NCBI GenBank assembly: GCA_002413185.1
Contig: DHWM01000178.1
Span: 8,818-17,462, forward strand
Reading direction: 5' to 3'
Length of the DNA stretch: 8,645 nt
Source of the DNA: Actinobacteria bacterium UBA5182
GTDB lineage: Bacteria; Actinomycetota; UBA4738
In this document: one piece after another, positions 1 to 5,491 of the stretch
Numbering within the stretch: the stretch's first letter is position 1
Layout: the number at the start of each line of letters is the position of its first letter
The notes under the pieces: generated by a model
What the model was told of the DNA's origin: nothing
The model's input: only the letters and a program-made list of their open reading frames with translations
The model's database searches: none
Program-made: the position numbers and the translations under genes

Positions 1-396
1 CGAGACCTCCGCCGCCAGATACGTCATCTCGTCCAGAGGGTTGGTGACCACGATGAGGATGGCGTCGGTCGAGTGCTCGGTGACGTTGCCGACGACCTCG
101 CGCATGATCCCGGCGTTCTTCTCCAGGAGGTCCATGCGGCTCATCCCGGGCTGCCTGGGGAGGCCGGCCGTGATGACCACCACGTCGGAGCCTGCCGTGT
201 CGGCGTAGTCGTTCGTGCCCCGCACGTTCGGCTCGAAGCCTTCCACCGGCGCCGACTCTCGCATGTCCAGAGACAGGCCCTGGGGCAGGCCCTCCACGAT
301 GTCGATCATCACGACCTCGTCGGCCAAGCCCTTCTGGACCACCCGCATCGCGGCCGTTGCCCCGACGAATCCGCTCCCCACGATCGAAACCCGCAT
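1..396 (-). CDS. mdh: Malate dehydrogenase (LDH-like type), N-terminal part, cut by window edge
   Basis: The enzyme oxidises malate to oxaloacetate with NAD in the TCA cycle (cytoplasm). Translating the minus strand from the ATG at 396-394 gives 132 residues with no stop before the edge, out of about 310 usual for the family. Visible elements are the dinucleotide-binding loop GSGFVG (residues 7-12), Asp32 at the end of the second strand (the usual NAD-ribose ligand), and the substrate loop LPRQPGMSR (79-87). In that loop Arg81 occupies the LDH/MDH specificity position: Arg means malate, Gln would mean lactate. Arg87 and Asn119 (in VTNP) match the conserved active-site Arg and Asn. The catalytic His and second substrate Arg lie outside the window. 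A GGAGG at 410-406, 9 bases before the ATG, supports the start. It lies downstream of pilT on the same strand after a 135-bp gap, so it may have its own promoter. Family and specificity are secure; the C-terminal half is unseen. Confidence 0.95.
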   Translation of the reverse strand, partial: MRVSIVGSGFVGATAAMRVVQKGLADEVVMIDIVEGLPQGLSLDMRESAPVEGFEPNVRGTNDYADTAGSDVVVITAGLPRQPGMSRMDLLEKNAGIMREVVGNVTEHSTDAILIVVTNPLDEMTYLAAEVS

Positions 397-432
397 TCGT
401 CTGTACCTCCAGGAAGAAGTATCGACGAGGGA

Positions 433-438
433 ATGGTA
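433..438 (-). promoter_or_regulatory. Possible -10 element for mdh
   Basis: In the 135-bp gap between the pilT stop and the mdh start the minus strand reads TACCAT, fitting the TANNNT -10 pattern, about 37 bases before the mdh ATG. The best -35 candidate (TTCGTG, 19 bases upstream) is poor. Nothing else in 397-531 looks like a gene, and I see no convincing terminator there. A single degenerate hexamer is weak evidence. Confidence 0.22.
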
Positions 439-531
439 CCCACAGGGGTCGCATCGTCACGAACGGGCAAGCACGAGATGATCGACGGCGCCGCGAGCTG
501 TGTCTCTGAACCTTCGGGCCAAACAGAAGTT

Positions 532-1611
532 CTACACCGGTAGCGGCTCGCCCGCCTGTTCGAGCATGAGCACGAAGTCGTGCGGGCTGGACGCCGCGTT
601 GAGCGCATCTGACGGCGTGATCAGGCCCTGCTGCACCAGCGACAGCAGCGACTGGTCGAACGTCTGCATGCCGTAGAAGTTGCCCTGAGCGATGATCTGG
701 TCGATCTCGCCGGTCTTGTTCGGATCGAGGATCCGGTCGGCCACCCGCCCGTTGCACACCATGATCTCGAGCGCCGGGATCCGCCCGCCGGACGCCCGGG
801 GAACGAGGCGCTGGCAGATCACGCCGCGAAGGACGCTGGCCAGGGTGACCCGCGCCTGGTGCTGCTGGTATGGCGGGAAGAAGTCGACGATACGGTTGAC
901 GCTCTCCACCGCGCTGCTGGTGTGCAGCGTCGACAGCACCAAATGGCCCGTCTCGCCCGCCGCCAGCGCCGCCGCCACCGTCTCGGGATCGCGCATCTCC
1001 CCGATCAGGATCACGTCCGGGTCCTGCCGCATCGCGGCCCGCATGGCCTGGAGGAAGTTCGCCGTGTCCACACCGACCTCGCGCTGGTTCACGGCGGCCA
1101 TCTGGTCGGTGTGCAGGATCTCGATGGGGTCCTCGATCGTGAGGACGTGCACGGCCTTCGTCCCGTTGATGTGGTCGACCATCGCGGCCAGCGTGGTGGT
1201 CTTGCCCGACCCGGTCGGGCCCGTCACCAGGACCAGCCCGCGAGGGGCATCGGCCATCTCGCGGATCACCGGCGGCAGTCCGAGGTCGTCGAAGGAGGCG
1301 CTCCCCACCCGGACCAGCCGGAACACCAGGCTCACCGATCCTCGCTGCCGGAACACGTTGACCCTGAACCTCCCCACGCCGGGGACCGAGTAGGCGAAGT
1401 CCGCCTCGTCCTCACGCTCCAGGCGATCCCGGCGGCCTGCCGGGACCACCGTCCTGGCCACGAGGTTCGTGTCCGACGGCGAGAGCGAGGTCCCTGCCAG
1501 TCGACCGAGGACGCCGTCGATCCGCATCAGGGGCGGTGCGCCCACTTTGAGGTGCAGATCCGAGCCGTTGTTCTCGGCAAGCTCCCGAAGCAAGCTCTCG
1601 ATATCGAGCAA
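532..1611 (-). CDS. pilT: PilT-type twitching motility / pilus retraction ATPase
   Basis: PilT is a hexameric cytoplasmic ATPase of the type IV pilus machine that drives pilin disassembly and retraction. From the TTG at 1611-1609 the protein is 359 residues, normal for the family. It begins LDIESLLRELAENNGSDLHL, the typical PilT N-terminus (residues 2-21). Further motifs are Walker A GPTGSGKT (131-138), the Asp box around LTIEDPIE (157-164), Walker B with ILIGEMRD (201-208), the His box GHLVLSTLHT (222-231), and a C-terminal GMQTFDQSLLSLV segment (314-326) of the PilT rather than PilB kind. The ORF can open 10 codons earlier at a TTG at 1641, but GGAGGGAGG lies just before the 1611 TTG, so 1611 is preferred. 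It sits between idh and mdh on the same strand, with no pilB, pilC or pilin gene in view. PilU or another retraction paralogue cannot be excluded. Confidence 0.93.
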   Translation of the reverse strand: MLDIESLLRELAENNGSDLHLKVGAPPLMRIDGVLGRLAGTSLSPSDTNLVARTVVPAGRRDRLEREDEADFAYSVPGVGRFRVNVFRQRGSVSLVFRLVRVGSASFDDLGLPPVIREMADAPRGLVLVTGPTGSGKTTTLAAMVDHINGTKAVHVLTIEDPIEILHTDQMAAVNQREVGVDTANFLQAMRAAMRQDPDVILIGEMRDPETVAAALAAGETGHLVLSTLHTSSAVESVNRIVDFFPPYQQHQARVTLASVLRGVICQRLVPRASGGRIPALEIMVCNGRVADRILDPNKTGEIDQIIAQGNFYGMQTFDQSLLSLVQQGLITPSDALNAASSPHDFVLMLEQAGEPLPV

Positions 1612-1614
1612 GGG

Positions 1615-1623
1615 CCTCCCTCC
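1615..1623 (-). promoter_or_regulatory. Ribosome binding site that decides the pilT start
   Basis: The minus strand reads GGAGGGAGG, then CCC, then TTG. The first GGAGG core is 7 bases from the TTG at 1611, an ideal spacing. The same stretch would be coding (residues 7-9) if translation began at the upstream TTG at 1641, which has no comparable site in front of it. The purine-rich run therefore argues for the shorter 359-residue product. Confidence 0.7.
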
Positions 1624-1676
1624 GCGGCGGCACGAGTCCAAGGGCTGAACGTCTCTCTATGTAGTCGGCCGGTGGG

Positions 1677-1696
1677 GACGCCCTCTTGAGAGCGTC
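1677..1696 (-). terminator. Short hairpin between idh and pilT, possible weak terminator
   Basis: The transcript of the minus strand can fold GACGCTCT / AGGGCGTC into an 8-bp stem (one G-U pair) closed by the tetraloop CAAG. It begins 28 bases after the idh stop codon and lies before pilT. No U-run follows (the next bases are CCCACC), so it is not a classical intrinsic terminator. U-poor hairpins can attenuate or mark processing in high-GC bacteria, so it may limit read-through from idh into pilT. The fold is visible; the function is inferred. Confidence 0.3.
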
Positions 1697-1724
1697 GTAC
1701 CGTCGGCGCCGGCCAGGCTGGGGT

Positions 1725-2810
1725 TCAGCCCTGGAGCTTCTGGATGACCGCGTCGGCCACCTGGCTGGTGCCCACGGCGGTGGGATCGTCGCGGGTCGGC
1801 TTCATGTCGTAGGTGACCGAGCGACCCTCCTCGATCACGGCGGCGAGCGCGCTCTCGAGGCGGTTCGCCGCGTCCAGCTCCTCCAGGTGCCGGAGCATGA
1901 GCACGCCGCTGAACATCATCGCCATGGGGTTGACCTTGTTCATGCCCTTGTACTTCGGAGCGCTCCCGTGGGTGGCCTCGAACACCGCGGCGTCGTCCCC
2001 GATGTTCGCCCCCGGGGCCACCCCGAGCCCGCCGATCAGTCCCGCGCACAGGTCGCTCACGATGTCGCCATAGAGATTCGGCAGCACCAGGACGTCGTAC
2101 TCCTCCGGCCGCTGCACCAGCTGCATCGACAGGTTGTCGACGATGCGATCCTCGAACTCGACATCGGAGTACTCCTGCTCGGCGACCTCGCGCGCGGTCG
2201 CCAGGAACAGCCCGTCGGAGAACTTCATGATGTTCGCCTTGTGCACGGCCGTGACCTTTCGACGGCCGAACTTCCGGGCGTACTCGAAGGCGTACCGGAC
2301 GATTCGCTGCGTGCCGGTGACGGAGATCGGCTTGATGGAGATGCCGGAGTCCTCCCGGATCTTCCGGTGCGACAAGAGCTCCAGCACCTCGATCAGCTTG
2401 TGGGTCTCGGGCTTGCCCTGTTCGAACTCGATCCCGGCGTACAGGTCCTCGTGGTTCTCCCGGCAGATGATCAGGTCTACGTTCTGGTATCGGCTTCGCA
2501 CGCCCGGGTACCACTTGCAGGGGCGGAGGCAGCAGTACAGGTCGAGCTCCTTGCGCAGCGCCACGTTGACGCTCCGGAAGCCCGTCCCGACGGGCGTGGT
2601 GATGGGTCCCTTGATGGCCACCTTGTTCTTCCGGATGGATTCGAGCACGTGCTCGGGCAGGGGCGTCCCGAACTCCTCCATCACGTCCACGCCGGCGTGC
2701 TGGACGTCCCAGTCGAACTCCACGCCGGTGGCCTCGAGGACCCGCCTGGTCGCCTCCGACAGCTCGGGCCCGACACCGTCGCCGGGGATGAACGTGACCC
2801 TATACGCCAT
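1725..2810 (-). CDS. icd: Isocitrate dehydrogenase (short, IDH/IMDH family), probably NADP-type
   Basis: The predicted enzyme converts isocitrate to 2-oxoglutarate and CO2 in the TCA cycle. It has 361 residues, the length of short NAD-IDH/isopropylmalate dehydrogenases rather than E. coli Icd (about 416). The substrate loop carries Ser80, Asn82, Arg86, Arg96 and Arg117, the set used for isocitrate. Tyr124 and Lys191 match the catalytic Tyr/Lys pair, and Asp225, Asp249 and Asp253 the metal ligands. The family signature NLYGDIVSD is at 245-253. The cofactor region reads HGSAPKY (281-287): Lys286 and Tyr287 align with the E. coli residues that hold the NADP 2'-phosphate, where NAD enzymes carry Asp-Ile. 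Tyr334 in VTYD also fits NADP, but the matching Arg is a Pro. AGGAGG 7 bases before the ATG supports the start. Divergent from citrate synthase and near mdh, which favours IDH over homoisocitrate or isopropylmalate dehydrogenase. Confidence 0.88.
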   Translation of the reverse strand: MAYRVTFIPGDGVGPELSEATRRVLEATGVEFDWDVQHAGVDVMEEFGTPLPEHVLESIRKNKVAIKGPITTPVGTGFRSVNVALRKELDLYCCLRPCKWYPGVRSRYQNVDLIICRENHEDLYAGIEFEQGKPETHKLIEVLELLSHRKIREDSGISIKPISVTGTQRIVRYAFEYARKFGRRKVTAVHKANIMKFSDGLFLATAREVAEQEYSDVEFEDRIVDNLSMQLVQRPEEYDVLVLPNLYGDIVSDLCAGLIGGLGVAPGANIGDDAAVFEATHGSAPKYKGMNKVNPMAMMFSGVLMLRHLEELDAANRLESALAAVIEEGRSVTYDMKPTRDDPTAVGTSQVADAVIQKLQG

Positions 2811-2938
2811 GTGGAGGCCTCCTGTGCGACTTTGCGGGCCGACATGCTAGACGACGCCCGTGATCGCCCGCTCCGGTCGGCCCAGAGCCCAACCTACTCC
2901 TTGGTAAGCTTGTTTTTCCGACCGTGTGAGGAACGCTC
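2811..2938. promoter_or_regulatory. Divergent promoter region between idh and citrate synthase
   Basis: This 128-bp gap separates the diverging idh and citrate synthase genes and must hold both promoters. On the plus strand TAAGCT (2905-2910), preceded by GG, is a good actinobacterial-style -10 for citrate synthase and would give a leader of roughly 20 bases with a GAGGAA site at 2928-2933. On the minus strand there are two TANNNT candidates for idh: TAGGTT (2891-2896) and TAGCAT (2844-2849). None has a good TTGACA-like -35. The TAGGTT and TAAGCT elements lie back to back 8 bp apart, so one bound regulator could affect both directions. AGGAGG for idh is at 2823-2818. Confidence 0.6.
2905..2910 (+). 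promoter_or_regulatory. Candidate -10 element of the citrate synthase promoter
   Basis: The hexamer TAAGCT fits TANNNT and lies 28 bases before the GTG start, leaving room for a short leader carrying the GAGGAA ribosome site. The hexamers 17-19 bases upstream (CCAGAG, CCCAGA and GCCCAG) do not resemble TTGACA, so the promoter may be weak or need an activator. Confidence 0.4.
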
Positions 2939-4090
2939 GTGGCTACCGTAAAAGGCCTCGAAGAGATCGTCGCCGCGCAGACGGCCATCTCGGACATCGA
3001 CGGCAAGCTGGGGAAGCTCTGGTACTCCGGCTACTCGATCGACGAGCTCGTGGAGGAGTCCACCTTCGAAGAGGTCACCTATCTGGTCCATCACGGCAGG
3101 CTTCCCACGCAGTCGGAGCTCGACGAGCTCACCGAGCAGATGGTCAACGACCGCGACGCGGCGGAATTCGTCACGGCGCTGATGCCCACGCTGGCCGAGC
3201 AGACCTCTCCGATGTCGATGCTTCGAACCGGCGTGTCGGCCGCTTCCGCCTACGACCCCGATGGTTGGGACCAGTCGCCGGAGGCGAACTCCCGCAAGGC
3301 CGTCCGGATCACGGCGCTCATGCCCACGCTGATCGCGTACTACGACCGGCACCGGCGGGGACTCGACATCGTCGAGCCGAATCCGAAGCTCCCCCACGCG
3401 GCCAACTTCCTGTACATGCTGAGCGGAGAGGAGCCCTCCCAGGAGGCTGCGCGGGCGTTCGACCAGACCTTCATCATCTACGTCGACCACACCATGAACG
3501 CGTCCACGTTCTGCGCCAGGGTGGTCGCCTCGACCCTCTCCGACATCCATTCGGCGGTGGTCGCAGCCATCGCCGCGCTGAAGGGCCCGCTGCACGGCGG
3601 CGCCAACGAGCAGGCCCAGCGGATGCTCGAGGAGATCGGGGAGGTCGACCGCGCGGAGTCCTACGTCAAGGATTTGTTCGAGCGGAAGCAGCGGATCATG
3701 GGGTTCGGGCATCGCGTGTACAAGACGGAGGATCCCCGCGCCACCATCCTCCGCCGGCTGTCTCGCGAGCTCGGGCAGGCCGTCGGCGACACCAAGTGGT
3801 ACGACATCTCCGAACGAGTCGAGAAGGTGGTGATGGAGGAGAAGGGTCTGTATCCGAACGTCGACTTCTACGCGGGGAGCGTCCTGCATTACCTCGGGCT
3901 CTCCACCGACCTGTTCACGCCGATGTTCGCGGCCGGGCGGACCGCCGGGTGGACCGCGCACATCCGCGAGCAGTACGCCGACAACCGCCTCATCCGGCCG
4001 GAGTCGGACTACATCGGCCCGACGGACCAGCACTACGTGCCGATCGAGGATCGAACCGAAGGGTCGAACGAGCAGGAGGCAGCCTCGTGA
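2939..4090 (+). CDS. gltA: Citrate synthase (short, dimer-type)
   Basis: The enzyme condenses oxaloacetate and acetyl-CoA to citrate, the entry step of the TCA cycle (cytoplasm). It has 383 residues, typical of short Gram-positive/archaeal-type dimeric enzymes and lacking the N-terminal extension of NADH-inhibited hexameric forms. Substrate and catalytic residues are visible: His184 in VDHTMNAST, His219 in PLHGGANEQA, His258 in the family signature GFGHRVYKTEDPR (255-267), and catalytic Asp309 in NVDFYAG. Arg333 and Arg343, in the AAGRTAGWTAHIREQ segment, fit the C-terminal substrate arginines. The start is GTG, supported by GAGGAA 5 bases upstream. The last 14 residues form a loose acidic tail. 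The stop overlaps the start of a CBS-domain gene by 4 bases. Methylcitrate synthase belongs to the same family and cannot be excluded from sequence alone, but idh and mdh next door favour citrate synthase. Confidence 0.94.
   Translation: MATVKGLEEIVAAQTAISDIDGKLGKLWYSGYSIDELVEESTFEEVTYLVHHGRLPTQSELDELTEQMVNDRDAAEFVTALMPTLAEQTSPMSMLRTGVSAASAYDPDGWDQSPEANSRKAVRITALMPTLIAYYDRHRRGLDIVEPNPKLPHAANFLYMLSGEEPSQEAARAFDQTFIIYVDHTMNASTFCARVVASTLSDIHSAVVAAIAALKGPLHGGANEQAQRMLEEIGEVDRAESYVKDLFERKQRIMGFGHRVYKTEDPRATILRRLSRELGQAVGDTKWYDISERVEKVVMEEKGLYPNVDFYAGSVLHYLGLSTDLFTPMFAAGRTAGWTAHIREQYADNRLIRPESDYIGPTDQHYVPIEDRTEGSNEQEAAS
4074..4079 (+). promoter_or_regulatory. Ribosome binding site for the CBS protein, inside the end of citrate synthase
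   Basis: AGGAGG lies within the last codons of citrate synthase, 7 bases before a GTG whose GTGA shares four bases with the citrate synthase stop. A consensus site at ideal spacing fixes the CBS gene start at 4087 and implies it is translated from the citrate synthase mRNA. Confidence 0.8.
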
Positions 4091-4551
4091 GGGTCTCCGA
4101 GATCATGACGAACGCCGCGGTGATCGATACGTCGGACGACACGCTGGTCGATGCGGCGGTCAAGATGTGGAAGCAGCAGACCGGCTCGCTTCTGGTCGTC
4201 GAGGAGGACAGCCTGGTCGGCATCATCACCGAACGCGACATCCTCAAGGCCGTCGCGAACGGGGTCCGGCTGGACGAGACCCGGATCTCCGAGGTGATGA
4301 CGAAGGATGTGGTGACCGTCGGGCCGGGCACATCGCTCCGGGAAGCCGCCAAGGTGATGGCCGACCGGTGGATCCGCCACCTCCCCGTCCTGGACGGCGG
4401 GAAGCTGGTGGGGGTCCTCAGCCAGCGCGACCTGGCCGGGGTCCTGGCCGGTGCCCTCAACGAGCCCGAGGCCCTTCAGCAGCTCGTGGAGTCCTCGGAG
4501 CTGGTGCGCGACCTTCGCCTGAAGCGCATCGAGCACGGCGTGTGGGACTGA
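4087..4551 (+). CDS. Small two-CBS-domain protein, putative nucleotide sensor
   Basis: This 154-residue protein is a tandem CBS pair (Bateman module) with no attached enzyme or membrane domain. CBS1 spans about residues 1-58, opens with RVSEIMTNAAVIDTSD and ends GIITERDILKAV (45-56). CBS2 spans about 66-122, opens with RISEVMTKDVVTVGPG and ends GVLSQRDLAGVL (109-120). Both carry the T/S-x-R-D signature (TERD 48-51, SQRD 112-115) that contacts ribose/phosphate of AMP, ADP, ATP or related ligands in this superfamily. A charged helical tail (about 125-154) follows. It starts at GTG, overlaps the citrate synthase stop by 4 bases and has its own AGGAGG, so the two are almost certainly co-expressed. 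I infer that it reads adenine-nucleotide state and influences citrate synthase or another partner; ligand and partner are not shown by the sequence. Free-standing CBS proteins have many roles, so function is open. Confidence 0.92.
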   Translation: MRVSEIMTNAAVIDTSDDTLVDAAVKMWKQQTGSLLVVEEDSLVGIITERDILKAVANGVRLDETRISEVMTKDVVTVGPGTSLREAAKVMADRWIRHLPVLDGGKLVGVLSQRDLAGVLAGALNEPEALQQLVESSELVRDLRLKRIEHGVWD

Positions 4552-4567
4552 CGGGAACGTCCTGCTC

Positions 4568-5491
4568 CTAGGCCACCGCGGGTCTCGGGAGCAGCCCCGC
4601 GCCTTCGATCACCCTCCTCACCGGATCCATCCGTCCCAGCCCCATGACGTGGCACCCGGCGATCCCTTTGATCGACTTCAGCTTCGCCACGATCTCGATG
4701 GTCAATCGGACGCCCTCCTCTTCGCCGTCCTCCCCGGCTTCCTCCAGCCGCGTGATGACGCCGTCGGGGACCTTGACGCCGTGGAGATGCTCGCGCATGA
4801 ACCGCGCGCTCCTCGGACCTCGCGGGACGGCCACGCCCGCCAGGACGAACATCCGCTCGAGGATCCCCCGCTGGCGGGCCCTCTCAGCCCATGCCCCGAA
4901 CGCGTCCACGTCGAACACGATCTGGGTCTGGACGAAGTCGGCTCCGGCGTCGGCCTTCCGCTCCAGCCGTCCGAAGTCGTAGGGGTCCGTCAGCGGGACG
5001 TCGGCGACACCGATGAAGAACCGGGGCGGATCCTGGATGTGGGCCCCGCTCAGGAGGCGTCCCTCGCTTCGGAGCGATGCCGCCAGGCCGATCAGCTCCG
5101 TCACGGAGAGGTCGAACACCGTCTTCGCATCTGGGTGGTCGCCCGCGCCAGGTGGATCTCCCGTCAGGCACAGGATGTTGCGGGCCCCCAGGGCCCATGC
5201 TCCCAGGAGGTCGCTGGTCAGGCCGAGGCGGTTTCGGTCGCGACAGGTGAGCTGGACGATGGGCTCCACACCGGCGTCGTGAACGAGGGCGGCCCCGGCC
5301 ACCGAGGACATGTGGGCCGACGAGGTCGGATTGTCCGTGACGTTGGCCGCGTCCGCGTAGCCGACCAGGCCACGAGCCTGGGCGATGACCGCGGATGGAT
5401 CGGCGGACCGGGGCGGCACCGTCTCCGCGGTGACGCAGAACACGCCGTGATGCAGGAGCCGTTCGAGCCGGCTGGCGCCCCGGAGGGTCAT
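4568..5491 (-). CDS. metF: Methylenetetrahydrofolate reductase (short MetF-type)
   Basis: The predicted flavoenzyme reduces 5,10-methylene-THF to 5-methyl-THF, the methyl donor for methionine synthesis. The 307-residue length is that of a single-domain MTHFR barrel. The N-terminus has VTAETVPPR (20-28), with Glu23 at the position of the catalytic Glu of E. coli MetF. The core includes ADAANVTDNP (46-55), LTCRDRNR (81-88), ILCLTGDPPGAGDHP (106-120) with Asp112 as the folate/FAD-side Asp, and FVQTQIVFD (186-194) with Gln190. The C-terminus HVMGLGRMDPVRRVIEGAGL (281-300) is also family-typical. The ATG at 5491 overlaps the folD stop by 4 bases (ATGA). No Shine-Dalgarno precedes it, so translation probably depends on coupling to folD. 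The reading frame stays open far upstream into folD, but that stretch is not MTHFR-like. No B12-binding, MetV-like or SAM-regulatory domain is present, and the electron donor (NADH or ferredoxin) is undetermined. Confidence 0.9.
   Translation of the reverse strand: MTLRGASRLERLLHHGVFCVTAETVPPRSADPSAVIAQARGLVGYADAANVTDNPTSSAHMSSVAGAALVHDAGVEPIVQLTCRDRNRLGLTSDLLGAWALGARNILCLTGDPPGAGDHPDAKTVFDLSVTELIGLAASLRSEGRLLSGAHIQDPPRFFIGVADVPLTDPYDFGRLERKADAGADFVQTQIVFDVDAFGAWAERARQRGILERMFVLAGVAVPRGPRSARFMREHLHGVKVPDGVITRLEEAGEDGEEEGVRLTIEIVAKLKSIKGIAGCHVMGLGRMDPVRRVIEGAGLLPRPAVA

Noticed and set aside
2811..2938. Possible riboswitch or small RNA in the divergent gap
   Set aside because: Only 128 bp is shared by two promoters and two ribosome sites. 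Predicted leaders are about 20-30 bases, or about 75 if the distal idh -10 is used, and I see no conserved aptamer-like structure.
1686..2951. 421-codon plus-strand open frame opposite idh
   Set aside because: Antisense shadow of a well-conserved dehydrogenase. It runs through the divergent promoter region and has no family resemblance.
2926..4551. 541-codon plus-strand frame that appears to fuse a long novel N-terminus to the CBS domains
   Set aside because: The N-terminal part is merely an alternate frame of citrate synthase (Arg-rich, motif-free). The real CBS protein starts at GTG 4087 with its own AGGAGG.
4562..4594. Stem CTGCTCC / GGAGCAG as a bidirectional terminator
   Set aside because: The 19-base loop is long, there is no T-run on either strand, and most of it lies inside the MTHFR coding region.
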